Assembly (NCBI RefSeq): GCF_004136635.1
Contig: NZ_NOIU01000001.1
Location: 868,001 to 932,000, forward strand
DNA: 64,000 bases
Reading direction: 5' to 3'
DNA from: Rothia halotolerans
GTDB lineage: Bacteria > Actinomycetota > Actinomycetes > Actinomycetales > Micrococcaceae
The notes beneath the pieces are model-generated. The model saw only the letters and a program-made list of their open reading frames with translations, did not search any database and was not told the origin of the DNA. Each line of letters starts with the position of its first letter. The stretch's first letter is position 1. Made by a program: the position numbers and the translations under genes. This document shows, piece by piece, positions 47,355-59,643 of this stretch.

Positions 47355-49066
47355 CCGAGCCTCCCCCCGCCGAGGGAGCCCGCCGGCAGCGGCCCCACGG
47401 AGACGTCGCCGCGCAGCCGCTTGATGACGTTCTCGGCGGAGATCAGGCACATGGGCAGGCCGACGCCGGGCGCCGTCGTGGACCCGGCGTAGAGCAGGCC
47501 CTCGACACGGCGGGAGGCGTTGGAGCCCCTCAGGAAGGCCGACTGCGCCAGCGTGTGGGCGAGCCCGAGGGCGTTGCCGCGCCACGCGTGGTACCGGCCC
47601 TCGAAGTCGCCGGGGCCCGCGGTGCGGCGGACGGTGACGCGCTCGGCGAGGTCGGGGATGCCGGCGCGGCGGGCGATCGTGGCTATCACGGCGTCGACGA
47701 TCCGCTCCGTCTCCGCATCGCCGGGACCGTCGACGCTGCCGCGGATCCCGCCGGCGCGGGCGGGCACGGGGATCAGGAGGAAGAGGTTCTCGGAGCCCTC
47801 CGGCGCGACACCGGGATCGCTCGCGGAGGGCCGGCACACGTACACGGACTCGGAGAAGGCCCCGGGGACGACGTCGCCGCGCGTGAAGATGGCGCGGAAG
47901 TCGGGGTCCCAGTCCTCGCTGAAGACCATGGTGTGGTGCGCCAGCTGCGGCAGCTCGCCCTCCACGCCCAGGTACGCCAGCACCGTCCCGATCCCCGGGT
48001 TCCGCCGGCGCCACGTCCACTCGGGGCGGGTGCGCAGGCCCGGCGGGAGGAGCGCCGTCTCGGTGTGGTGGAGATCCGCGGCGGAGACCACGACGCCGGC
48101 CGGCAGGCTCCGCCTCGCCCCCTCGCCGGCCCGCCAGCTCACCCCGGTGACGCGTGCCCGGCGCCCGAGCAGGCGGCGCGCCCGGCCGGCCACGCCGCCG
48201 AGGCGGGGCGCCCCCTCGCGCCCGGTCCTCCCGCCATCGGCCGCCCTACCGCGACCGCCCCCGGCCAGCGGCTCGGTCTCGATCGCGGTCACCTCGGCGC
48301 CGGTCACGATCTCGACGCCGGCCTCCTCCGCGAGGCGGCGCAGCGAGTCCACGAAGGTCCCGAACCCGCCGAGGGGGTACCGGACGCCCTGGACCAGGTC
48401 GGTGTGGCTCATCAGCCCGTACATCGCCGGCGTCCGGCGCGGCTGCGAGGAGAGGAACACGGCCGGGTAGGTGAGGATCTGGCGCAGCCGGCCGTCCGAG
48501 AATCGGGAGGCCACCTCCGTGTGGAGGCTGCGGGCCAGCATGCGCACCAGCTTCGGCGCCTGCCCGGCGATTCCCGGCGCGAGGTAGGGGCCGAGCCGGG
48601 TGAAGGTCGAGTAGAGGAACGCCGAGACCGCCGTGCGGTAGGTCTCCCCGGCGTCGTCGAGGTACTCCCGGACGGCCCGGCCCGCCCCCGGCTCGATCCC
48701 CTCGAAGAGGCGCGCGACCTCCTCGGCCCCGCTGCGGACCTCCAGCGGCTCCCGCTCGCCCGAGTACACGCGGTAGGCGGGATCCAGTGAGATCAGCTCG
48801 AGCTGCTCGGCGGTGGAGGTGCCCATCAGCTCGTAGAAGTGGTCGAAGGCCTCGGGCATGAGGTACCAGGAGGGCCCGGCGTCCCAGGTGAACCCCTCCG
48901 CACGGAGGGTCCCGGCGCGGCCTCCCAGCTCCTCGCGGCGCTCCAGGAGCGTCACCTCGTACCCCTCCCGCGCCATCAGCGCGGCGGTGGCCAGGCCCGC
49001 GACGCCGCCGCCGATCACCACGGCGGGGCCGGCGGCGGGGCGGGACCCACGCTGCCGGGGACTCAC
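47351..49066 (-). CDS. crtI: Phytoene desaturase
   Basis: The protein has 571 residues; GTG start overlapping the crtB stop (GTGA). The N-terminal FAD motif is AVVIGGGVAGLATAALMAREG, followed by LLERREELGGRAGT; the C-terminal CrtI signature is LYAGSTTAPGVGLPMCLISAE. It converts phytoene to lycopene. The protein is about 40-60 residues longer than usual owing to an Arg/Gly-rich insertion at about 268-305, within the domain between the two FAD-binding blocks. Confidence 0.94.
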   Translation of the reverse strand: MSPRQRGSRPAAGPAVVIGGGVAGLATAALMAREGYEVTLLERREELGGRAGTLRAEGFTWDAGPSWYLMPEAFDHFYELMGTSTAEQLELISLDPAYRVYSGEREPLEVRSGAEEVARLFEGIEPGAGRAVREYLDDAGETYRTAVSAFLYSTFTRLGPYLAPGIAGQAPKLVRMLARSLHTEVASRFSDGRLRQILTYPAVFLSSQPRRTPAMYGLMSHTDLVQGVRYPLGGFGTFVDSLRRLAEEAGVEIVTGAEVTAIETEPLAGGGRGRAADGGRTGREGAPRLGGVAGRARRLLGRRARVTGVSWRAGEGARRSLPAGVVVSAADLHHTETALLPPGLRTRPEWTWRRRNPGIGTVLAYLGVEGELPQLAHHTMVFSEDWDPDFRAIFTRGDVVPGAFSESVYVCRPSASDPGVAPEGSENLFLLIPVPARAGGIRGSVDGPGDAETERIVDAVIATIARRAGIPDLAERVTVRRTAGPGDFEGRYHAWRGNALGLAHTLAQSAFLRGSNASRRVEGLLYAGSTTAPGVGLPMCLISAENVIKRLRGDVSVGPLPAGSLGGGRLG

Positions 49067-50004
49067 GACGCATCCTCCGCCAGCGCCGGATGGCGGGTGA
49101 GGAGCTCCCGCTCCGGACCGCCCCGGCGGGCCTTGAGGACGGCGCTGGCGACGATCCTGACCTTCACGGCGTCGGGCACCCGGACCCGGGCGGTGCTCAG
49201 CCGCGCGGCGGGGGTCGCGGCGATCCGGTCCGTCAGCTCGCTGAAGAGCAGGTAGGCGGCCGTGACGCCGGTGCGCGGCGAGACCGGCAGCCCGGGCAGG
49301 CTGTGGGCGGCGATCGAGAGGTCGCGGCGGATATCCTCGACGGCCCGCGCCTTCTCCTCCTCGGAGCGCACGCCCGTGTAGTCCCGGCCCAGATCCTCGC
49401 GGTCCTCGGCGAGGTCCCGCAGGAAGTTGATCTTCTGGAAGGCGGCGCCCAGGTGGCGGGCACCGTCGCCGAGCGCCTGGCGGTGGACCGCGGTGCGCGC
49501 CGGAGCCGGACGGCCGCAGGCGGCGGCGTCGGGACCGGAGGGGCCGGCGAGGAACACGTCCAGGCACATCAGCCCGACCACCTCGGCGGATCCGTAGATG
49601 TACTCCTCGAGCCGCTCGCCGCTGTAGTCGCTGGTCTCCACGTCGGCCCGCATGGAGCGGAAGAAGGCCCGGATGTGCTCGGGGTCCAGGGAGCACTCGC
49701 GGGCGGTGCGGGCGAAGGCCTGGACCACGGGGTTGGCGGAGAAGCCGGTCCCGATCCCCTCGAAGACCTCCCGCTCGAAGCGGTCCAGCCGCTCGGCCAC
49801 CTCGCCGGCGTCCAGGCCGGCCGCGGCGGCGGGACCGTCCACGATCTCGTCGGCGACCCGCACCATCGCGTAGACGTCCCGGATCCGCTCGCGCTCGGGG
49901 CGCGCGAGGAGCCGGGTGGCGGCGCCGAACGACGTCGAGTAGCAGCCGATGACGCTCGCCGCCGCGGCCCGGGACATCTCCTGGTACCGACCCAGCCCGC
50001 TCAC
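49063..50004 (-). CDS. crtB: Phytoene synthase
   Basis: The protein has 313 residues, GTG start overlapping the crtE stop. Squalene/phytoene synthase signatures: CYSTSFGAATRLL, the first Asp-rich motif MVRVADEIVDG, SAEVVGLMCLDVF, and the second Asp-rich motif INFLRDLAEDREDLGRDY. It condenses two geranylgeranyl-PP molecules. A small Ala/Pro-rich insertion follows LAGPSGPDAAACG. Peripheral membrane enzyme. Confidence 0.94.
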   Translation of the reverse strand: MSGLGRYQEMSRAAAASVIGCYSTSFGAATRLLARPERERIRDVYAMVRVADEIVDGPAAAAGLDAGEVAERLDRFEREVFEGIGTGFSANPVVQAFARTARECSLDPEHIRAFFRSMRADVETSDYSGERLEEYIYGSAEVVGLMCLDVFLAGPSGPDAAACGRPAPARTAVHRQALGDGARHLGAAFQKINFLRDLAEDREDLGRDYTGVRSEEEKARAVEDIRRDLSIAAHSLPGLPVSPRTGVTAAYLLFSELTDRIAATPAARLSTARVRVPDAVKVRIVASAVLKARRGGPERELLTRHPALAEDAS

Positions 50005-51098
50005 GCCAGCGCCCCGATCCGCTCGACGCGGCGCTCGAAGCTCTCGCACGCCCGCCCCACCACGGCGGCGGTCACCGCGTGCGGGATCTCGGCCATCAGC
50101 TCGCGCACCCGGGCGACCTTGCCGAGCACGACGCCGCCCGCCCGCTCGGGCGCCCCGGAACGGGCGATCAGCTCGCGCAGCAGCGGCACGTCCGGCGCCG
50201 CATCCCGGGAGGCCTCGACGATCCGCGGCCACAGCTCGGAGTCCCGGGCGAACTCGAGGACCGTGGTGCGCCGCCCCTCGAGGAGGTCCCCGCCCTCGGC
50301 CTTGCCGGTGTGCTCCGCGGAGCCGAAGACGCCGTCCAGGTCGTCGAGGATCTGGTAGGCCGAGCCCAGCTGCTCGCCGATGGCGGTGAGGAGGGCGAGC
50401 TCGGCGTCGTCGGCCCCCGCCAGCAGGGCGCCGGCCACCAGGGGCGCCTCGAAGGTGTAGGCGGAGGTCTTCAGCGCGGAGGCCCGCGCGATGTCCTCCG
50501 AGCTGACGTCCGAGGCGCTGAGCGCCGAGTACTCGATGTCCAGGATCTCGCCGAGGGCCGTGGCGGCCACCGCGTCGTCGAGGATCTCGAGGATCCGCAC
50601 CGTCGTCCGCGGGTCGACGCCGGCGTCGATGATCATGCGGTAAGCGCCGGTGATGGCCGAGTCGCCGGCGACGATGGCCACGGACTCGCCGAAGCGGCGG
50701 CGCGCGCCCTCGGTGGGGAGGTCCAGGGTCACGCCAGGACGCCGGAACGCCCCGGGCGCGCTAGCGTGGAGAGTGGGGACGCCGCGGCGGAGGGGGTCCT
50801 CGTCGATCACGTCGTCGTGGATCAAGAAGCCCACGTGCAGCAGGTCGAAGGCGGCGGCGATGCGGTGGGCGGCCTCGGCGGCGCGGCCCGTCTCGACGGC
50901 GGGCGCGTCCGGGTCCATACGGGCGCCGGCCAGCACGAGGCGGGAGCGGATGTGCTTGCCCTCCTCGCCCATGCGCCGGATGAGATCCCACACCGTTCCG
51001 GCGGCGGTGTTGAGATGCTGGGCGGCCCCCGCCCTGACCTCGGCGAACGCGGCCAACCGGGCCGTGGCCGCTGTGAGGTGGGTGGGATGCGCTGACAT
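50001..51098 (-). CDS. crtE: Geranylgeranyl diphosphate synthase
   Basis: The protein has 365 residues starting MSAHPTHLTA; the ribosome binding site is weak. Polyprenyl synthase motifs: GGKxxR-like GKHIRSRLVLAGA, first Asp-rich region FLIHDDVIDEDPLRRG, and second region YQILDDLDGVFG. It is similar to IdsA/CrtE of corynebacteria. It supplies C20 precursor and is the first gene of crtE-B-I-Ye-Yf-Eb; the promoter should lie in the 223-nt gap shared with the divergent membrane protein gene. Confidence 0.93.
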   Translation of the reverse strand: MSAHPTHLTAATARLAAFAEVRAGAAQHLNTAAGTVWDLIRRMGEEGKHIRSRLVLAGARMDPDAPAVETGRAAEAAHRIAAAFDLLHVGFLIHDDVIDEDPLRRGVPTLHASAPGAFRRPGVTLDLPTEGARRRFGESVAIVAGDSAITGAYRMIIDAGVDPRTTVRILEILDDAVAATALGEILDIEYSALSASDVSSEDIARASALKTSAYTFEAPLVAGALLAGADDAELALLTAIGEQLGSAYQILDDLDGVFGSAEHTGKAEGGDLLEGRRTTVLEFARDSELWPRIVEASRDAAPDVPLLRELIARSGAPERAGGVVLGKVARVRELMAEIPHAVTAAVVGRACESFERRVERIGALA

Positions 51099-51321
51099 GT
51101 CACCATTCAACCAGCAGGGCAGCCGGCGGGGCGGGATAACGCGGCCCGGCGCCCGAGAAGGCGCCCGGCCGCGCCGGGGAGGGGCGCGCCGGGGTCCGTT
51201 GCGCCGGAAGGGGCGGAGCAGGATACCCCCAAGAACCCGCCGGCGCCCGCCGCACGTCCCTGAGCAGAAAGCCGCCGCGCAGTGGTGCCGCCGCGGACCT
51301 CTCCCCCGTAGTGTGAGAACG

Positions 51322-52752
51322 GTGACTGACAAGACCATCGCCGGGGTCAGCGTGCTCGTCATCGCCGACCCGGGTCTCCCCACCCGCCGCATGAAGAAGA
51401 TCGAGGACGAGCTCAACGAGCGCCTCGACCAAGCCTTCGCTCCGCCTAACGGCCTCCATCTCCAGACCGAGCCGATCCGCATCCGCACGGACAACACCAT
51501 CGACTTCTCGGCGGCGAGGAAGCTCGCCGATGACTACGACAGGGTCGACGTCGTCGTCCTCCTCACCGAGATGCCGCGCCACGCCGAGGGCAAGCCGCTC
51601 GTCGCCGAGCTGTTCCCCGACGAGAAGCTGGCCATCATCTCCTGCCCCACGATGGGTGCGGCCTTCCCCAAGAAGCGGCTGCGGGACCTGATCCTGAACT
51701 GCGTAGAGCAGACCCTGCCGGAGGAGCGGCGGGGGCGCATCGACCTGAAGGACCACCACTGGAGCCAGTGGGACAAGGACGACTCGACGGGCAGGTACGC
51801 GCTGCGAGCGCACACCATAACGGGCGCGCCGCGGACGATCACGGGGATGGTGCTCTCCAACGATCCGTGGCGGACCGCCCCGAGGCTCTCCAGCGCCCTC
51901 GCCGCGGCCGCGGCGGTCGGCGCCTTCGGCATCTTCTACAGCTCGATCTGGCAGATGTCCGACGCCCTCAGCCTGCCGCGCCTGCTCTCCATCGGCCTGA
52001 TGGCGATCGTGCTCATGGTGCTCTGGCTGATCACCAGCAACAGGCTCTGGGACAAGCCGGTCAAGGAGAGCCTGGCCAGCGTGGTGCTGCTGTACAACCT
52101 CTCCACCGTGGTCACCCTGTTCATCTGCATCCTGGCGCTCTATCTGGCCCTGGTCCTGCTGATCTTCCTGGGCGGCCTGGTGGTCATCGACCCCGACTTC
52201 ATGGCCTATCAGCTCGGCCACGAGTCGCGCTTCTCCAACTACCTGGACATCGCGTGGTTGAGCGCCGCCATGGGCGTGGTCGCCGGCGCGCTGGGCTCGA
52301 GCTTCGACTCGGCGACCGACCTGCGCCAGCTCACCCACGGCCAGCGCGAGCGCCAGCGCCGCCTCACCGAGGACGAGGAGCAGAAGGAGGCACGGAAGCA
52401 GGACGACACCCGGGACCCGAGCGAGCAGACGACCGACTCCGGCTCCGAGGACACGGAGCCGGGGTCCAGGCGCGGGCCGGACGACGGATCGGACCGGGAA
52501 GAGGCCAGCGAGTCCCCGGAGGGTGAAGAGTCGCCGGCACGCGATGACGAGTCCCCGGAGGACCGCTCGGAGGCGGACTCCGGCCGCCGCACCGACGAGA
52601 AGGGCGCCGGGAAGCCCGAGGACAGGGCCGACGAGTCGCCGCAGGACCCGGGCTCCCGCTCCGAGGCCCAGGCCGACGTGGACCCCAACGATGAGGCGGA
52701 GACGAGCCCCGAGGAGTCCGCCGAGGCCAACTCGGCGAAGGAGGGGGCCTAG
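51322..52752 (+). CDS. Conserved actinobacterial membrane protein with a long acidic tail
   Basis: The protein has 476 residues from a GTG (VTDKTIAGVSVLVIADPGLP); the ribosome binding site is poor and an open frame extends upstream without support. Residues 1-165 form a soluble alpha/beta domain beginning VSVLVIADPGLPTRRMKKIEDELNE-type. About four helices follow (about 180-300). The last 140 residues are disordered and highly acidic (Glu/Asp/Ser/Pro repeats). Similar proteins exist in actinobacteria, sometimes misannotated as methylene-tetrahydrofolate dehydrogenase. Function unknown. Confidence 0.78.
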   Translation: MTDKTIAGVSVLVIADPGLPTRRMKKIEDELNERLDQAFAPPNGLHLQTEPIRIRTDNTIDFSAARKLADDYDRVDVVVLLTEMPRHAEGKPLVAELFPDEKLAIISCPTMGAAFPKKRLRDLILNCVEQTLPEERRGRIDLKDHHWSQWDKDDSTGRYALRAHTITGAPRTITGMVLSNDPWRTAPRLSSALAAAAAVGAFGIFYSSIWQMSDALSLPRLLSIGLMAIVLMVLWLITSNRLWDKPVKESLASVVLLYNLSTVVTLFICILALYLALVLLIFLGGLVVIDPDFMAYQLGHESRFSNYLDIAWLSAAMGVVAGALGSSFDSATDLRQLTHGQRERQRRLTEDEEQKEARKQDDTRDPSEQTTDSGSEDTEPGSRRGPDDGSDREEASESPEGEESPARDDESPEDRSEADSGRRTDEKGAGKPEDRADESPQDPGSRSEAQADVDPNDEAETSPEESAEANSAKEGA

Positions 52753-52797
52753 GCCCGGCGGCGGCGGAGCAGGCACCCCGAGGCACGCCGCCTCGCC

Positions 52798-53196
52798 TCA
52801 GACCCTCTTCCCCGCCGTCGCCCCCGGCTTGAGGGAGAAGATCTCCTCGATCCGGATCAGCACGGCGGCCTTCGGGAGGCCCATCCCGCGCTCCCGGGCG
52901 AAGGCGACGGCGTCGTCCATCACGGGGCCCGATTCGTGCACCTCGGCGCGGCCGAGGAATCGGTAGCCGTCCGGCGCCTCGCGGTCGACGACGGCGACGG
53001 CCACCCTCGATCCCGCCCGGATGTTCCCCAGGTGCCGGCCCGCGGTGTTCTCGTTGAAGACCAGCGACGACTCGTCATACGCCCGCAGCGTGCGCTTCGG
53101 CCCGATGTTGGGGGTCTCGGCGTCGGTGACGGTCGCGAGGATCGGCAGCTGCGTCCTCAGCATGTCCTTCATCTCTTCGGTCAGGGTGGCGTCCAC
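52798..53196 (-). CDS. Pyridoxamine 5'-phosphate oxidase-like FMN-binding protein
   Basis: The protein has 132 residues with a split-barrel flavin-binding fold: LPILATVTDAETPNIGPKRTL, then SLVFNENTAGRHLGNIRAG and VAVAVVDREAPDGYRFLGRAEVHE. It lacks the C-terminal part of true PdxH and belongs to the short PNPOx-like group, which binds FMN, F420 or heme. Divergent from the nrd operon. Role unknown. Confidence 0.88.
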   Translation of the reverse strand: MDATLTEEMKDMLRTQLPILATVTDAETPNIGPKRTLRAYDESSLVFNENTAGRHLGNIRAGSRVAVAVVDREAPDGYRFLGRAEVHESGPVMDDAVAFARERGMGLPKAAVLIRIEEIFSLKPGATAGKRV

Positions 53197-53360
53197 GGCT
53201 GGGCTCCTCGCTTCGGTTCTTCTTCGATGTCTCGGTCGGCGGCGGACTCTCCCCCTGCGGCAGCGGGCTCATCGCAGCCGTCCGCCGGGACGGCGCCGCC
53301 GGCCTCGCGGATCCCCTCGCGAAGCCGGCGGGCCCAGGCCCCCCACACCGCTCACATCAT

Positions 53361-53380
53361 AAGTTCGCCTAGGCGTACTT
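53361..53380. promoter_or_regulatory. 20-bp near-perfect palindrome upstream of nrdI
   Basis: AAGTTCGCCTAGGCGTACTT is symmetrical except for one base pair. It lies 111 nt before nrdI and 165 nt before the divergent oxidase-like gene. The CGCCTAGGCG core is reminiscent of DtxR/MntR-type metal-regulator sites, but the match is not exact. The A+T-rich DNA just downstream (53400-53470) is a good promoter location. Confidence 0.55.
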
Positions 53381-53491
53381 TGCAACGCAGGATTGCCGTA
53401 GATTAAATCGCCGACCCATGGTAGAACCATATCTAGCGCCATCGGAGCGCCATGATCACAACATGTAGTAGATCCTCGGGGGAAGGTCGAC

Positions 53492-53980
53492 GTGAACCGA
53501 TCCACAGCCGTCATGGAACGCCCGGAAGCGAGCGTCCGGGAGATCCCTCCCGAGCGCTGCCCGGACCTGGTGTACTTCTCCAGCGCCTCGGAGAACACCC
53601 GCCGCTTCGTCGAGCGCCTGGAGCGTACCGCGACGCGTATCCCGCTGCGGCCGCGGATCGAGGGACGCATCCGGGTCTCCCGTCCCTACGTGCTCGTGGT
53701 CCCCACCTACGGGGGAGGCGAGCGCGCGGGCGCCGTCCCCAAGCAGGTCGGCGCGTTCCTCAACGACCCCGTCAACCGCGGCCTGCTGCGCGGCGTCATC
53801 GCCGCGGGGAACACCAACTTCGGGGAGCACTACTGCCTGGCGGGGCCGGTCATCGCCGCCAAGTGCCGCGTCCCGGAGCTGTACCGCTTCGAGCTGCTGG
53901 GCACCCGGCGCGACATCGACCGGGTCGACGCCGGCCTGGGCCGCTTCTGGGCGGAGACCGCCCTCGCAGGAAGGAACTGA
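53492..53980 (+). CDS. nrdI: Class Ib ribonucleotide reductase flavodoxin NrdI
   Basis: The protein has 162 residues from a GTG behind GGGGGAAGGTCGAC. It is somewhat long because of a 25-residue leader. NrdI motifs: [18 protein letters not shown], the FMN loop [20 protein letters not shown], and [24 protein letters not shown]. It supplies oxidant for the dimanganese cofactor of NrdF. First gene of nrdIEF; nrdE starts 2 nt after its stop. No nrdH glutaredoxin is found upstream. Confidence 0.94.
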   Translation: MNRSTAVMERPEASVREIPPERCPDLVYFSSASENTRRFVERLERTATRIPLRPRIEGRIRVSRPYVLVVPTYGGGERAGAVPKQVGAFLNDPVNRGLLRGVIAAGNTNFGEHYCLAGPVIAAKCRVPELYRFELLGTRRDIDRVDAGLGRFWAETALAGRN

Positions 53981-53982
53981 CC

Positions 53983-57364
<3,382 letters not shown>

Positions 57365-57415
57365 GGCGGTTCCCTGAGCCTCATCCCATAAAGTCCGGTC
57401 TTGGTGATTTTACCC

Positions 57416-57443
57416 TTGAAAAGTTTCATCATAAGGATACAAT
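57416..57443 (+). promoter_or_regulatory. Promoter of the abiE operon, predicted to give a leaderless transcript
   Basis: TTGAAA (57416-57421) and TACAAT (57438-57443) are spaced by 16 nt. The ATG is at 57450, so transcription would start at or next to it. No ribosome binding site is present. TGAAA-AG-TTTCA (57417-57428) overlaps the -35 box and may be the autoregulatory operator. Confidence 0.7.
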
Positions 57444-57449
57444 CCAAGT

Positions 57450-58505
57450 ATGAAATCCACTGACGCGCTCCGCGTGCTCGCCGACATCACGGCCTCCCAA
57501 TGGGGCCTGGTGACGGCGGCGCAGGCCGGTGCGCTCGGGGTCACGCGGCTCATGCTCTCCCGCCTAGCGGAAGCCGGGCACCTTGAACGTCTTGCGCATG
57601 GTGTCTACAAAGACGCAGGTGCTCCGAGCGACGAGTTCGAGGACCTTCACGCCGCCTGGCTCAGCACCGAGCCGAAGGCTCTCGGAGAGCGTCGCCTGCA
57701 GGATCCCACGGACGACGTCGTAGTCGCGGGGGCCTCCGCAGCGCGGCTCCATGGAATCGGCGATCTGTGGGCGGAGCGCCACGAGTTCGTCTCGTCTTCG
57801 CGTCGCCAAACGCAGCGAACCGAGCTCCGCTACCGGCGACGCACGCTCGATGCTCGTGACGTGACCATGGTGCGCGGTCTTCCCTCCATGACACTCGAGC
57901 GGACGATCGCAGACCTCCTCGAAGACGTGGGCGATCTCAGTCTCGTCGCGGACGCTCTCGGTGCCGCGCTCGAGAAGCAGAGTCTGGACCTTGAGCGTCT
58001 CCGTGATCTGCTGGCCCCGCTGGCCGAGCGGAATGGGTTCACACGACATGCTGGACAGGCAGTGCTAGACAGGCTGCTGGAAGAAGCCGGGCTGGATGCG
58101 AACGCCGTCGCTCGCCGTGTTGCCGCCGACCCTGCGCTGGGGGCTCTCATCATGTCGAACTATCTTCCGCGCATCGACCCCGCCATCTTCAGGCAGCTTG
58201 CGGCTGTCTCGGAGGTCCAGCAGGCGCTCCGTCCTGTTCTGGTGTCCCTGGCCAGGACGCTCCGGGTCTCCGTCACGCCCCGACTTGCTGTCGCTCAGGC
58301 GAACGCGGACGCCGCCCTCGCGGGGCTGCTCTCCAGTGGCTTGGCAGACCAGTCCGGGCGCATAACCGAAAGGCCTGTCAACGCGCCTGCGCTGAGGAAT
58401 GCTGCTGAGCAAAGAGCCAAGACGCTGCCTCACGAGGATCTTCCCGCTGCTCGGCGAGATGCCGCGCCCATAGACCAGGAGACCTCACATGGCGACCGGA
58501 CCTGA
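57450..58505 (+). CDS. AbiEi-family type IV antitoxin
   Basis: The protein has 351 residues. The N-terminal winged-helix region (QWGLVTAAQAGALGVTRLMLSRLAEAGHLERLAHGVYK) is the hallmark of AbiEi antitoxins, followed by the central domain with SAARLHGIGDL and RGLPSMTLERTIADLLED, and a C-terminal helical half (about 230-330). It should repress the operon and neutralise AbiEii. The gene has a lower G+C third-position bias than neighbours. It overlaps the toxin gene by 17 nt, a typical coupled arrangement. Confidence 0.87.
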   Translation: MKSTDALRVLADITASQWGLVTAAQAGALGVTRLMLSRLAEAGHLERLAHGVYKDAGAPSDEFEDLHAAWLSTEPKALGERRLQDPTDDVVVAGASAARLHGIGDLWAERHEFVSSSRRQTQRTELRYRRRTLDARDVTMVRGLPSMTLERTIADLLEDVGDLSLVADALGAALEKQSLDLERLRDLLAPLAERNGFTRHAGQAVLDRLLEEAGLDANAVARRVAADPALGALIMSNYLPRIDPAIFRQLAAVSEVQQALRPVLVSLARTLRVSVTPRLAVAQANADAALAGLLSSGLADQSGRITERPVNAPALRNAAEQRAKTLPHEDLPAARRDAAPIDQETSHGDRT

Positions 58506-59390
58506 ACCCTACCCCACGGCCCGAGGCGTCGAATCCGCCATCAAGGACGCCGCCCGGAAGGCGACAGCTGCGGATCCTTCCCTGAACGTGAACAAACGCA
58601 TCGAGCTGGAGTACTTCAACCGTTTCCTCAGCCGGGTGTTCTCAGAAGGTCAGGAATCGGGCTGGGTTCTCAAGGGCGGAACGGGCATCTTGGCGCGGGT
58701 GACGTCCACCCGCTCGACCCGCGACATCGACCTCTACCGGCAGGAGCATACGCTCGAGCAGGCGTTGAAAGATCTGAGACGCCTCGCCTCGATCGGCCTC
58801 GATGACCACTTCCGCTTCGAGTACGTGAGGCACGCGGCGTCCATCGCCACCGATACGCAGCCCTATGCGGACGGATGCCGGGTGACGTTCAACGTCTTCA
58901 TCGGAACCGCGGCGAAGGGCAGCCTTCAGGTCGATCTCGCCGTCGGTGTGGCCATGACGGATGAGGCTACGACGTCGGAACCCGTGACCGCGCTCGACCT
59001 GCCGCGACTCATCAGCAACCCGTACAGGCTCTATCCGGTCGCCGACCAGATCGCCGACAAGGTGTGCGCCACGATGGCCGCCCCTCGGGACGGGAGAAGG
59101 ATCTCGTCGATATCGTGGTCTTCGCGGTCACGCAGCATATCGACGGCGGCGCACTGACCCTCGCCCTCGACGCCGAACTGCGGCGACGGAAGATGGAGCC
59201 CTTTGATCGGTTCACCGTTCCAGCGCAGTGGGGGCCCGGGTACATCAAGCTCAGCAAACCGGTGCCCCACTGCGACGGGTACAGCACGGTAGAGCTGGCA
59301 AGCCGACTCGCGGCGCGCCTCATCGATCCCGCTCTCACCGGTGAAGCCAGTGACAAGACATGGTCGCCAGAGACCCTCAGCTGGGACTGA
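58489..59390 (+). pseudogene. AbiEii-type nucleotidyltransferase toxin, frameshifted
   Basis: Frame 58489-59157 encodes 222 residues: the nucleotidyltransferase motif GWVLKGGTGILARVTSTRSTRDIDLYRQ and the AbiEii region IADKVCAT. At about 59062-59076 similarity jumps to the next frame, which continues with HDGRPSGREKDLVDIVVFAVTQ and runs to 59390. The family sequence would be DKVCAx...GRPSxRxKDLVD in one frame, so about 3n+1 bases are missing. The first frame ends in a non-homologous Ser-rich tail. The enzyme is probably inactive unless translational slippage or a sequencing error explains the break. The antitoxin gene is intact. Confidence 0.8.
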
Positions 59391-59643
59391 CAGCACCCTG
59401 CGCCTGCCCCTCTTCATCCTCACAAGCCCGCATCCGTTCCGTGTGCAGATCTGCTGTCGCAGGATCACAGTGGCCCCGCGCGCATGTCACGCGGGGGGGG
59501 GTGCTGGAGCTGGCCAACGTGATCCTCCTGAATCCGCATCCGATAAGCCACAAGGAGGACGGGACTTCTGAGCCGTGAGGAGGTGCCCAGACGTGACTTG
59601 CTAGGGTATGGGCGTCCCCTCGGAATCGCGGAAGGAGCCGTCC

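Noticed and set aside
57450-59390. Complete active abortive-infection system
   Set aside because: The toxin frame is broken at about 59062-59076, so only the antitoxin can be called intact from this sequence.
59341-59578. Short plus-strand frames after the AbiE toxin
   Set aside because: They overlap the toxin tail in other frames or cross a run of nine G's. No start signal or family resemblance.
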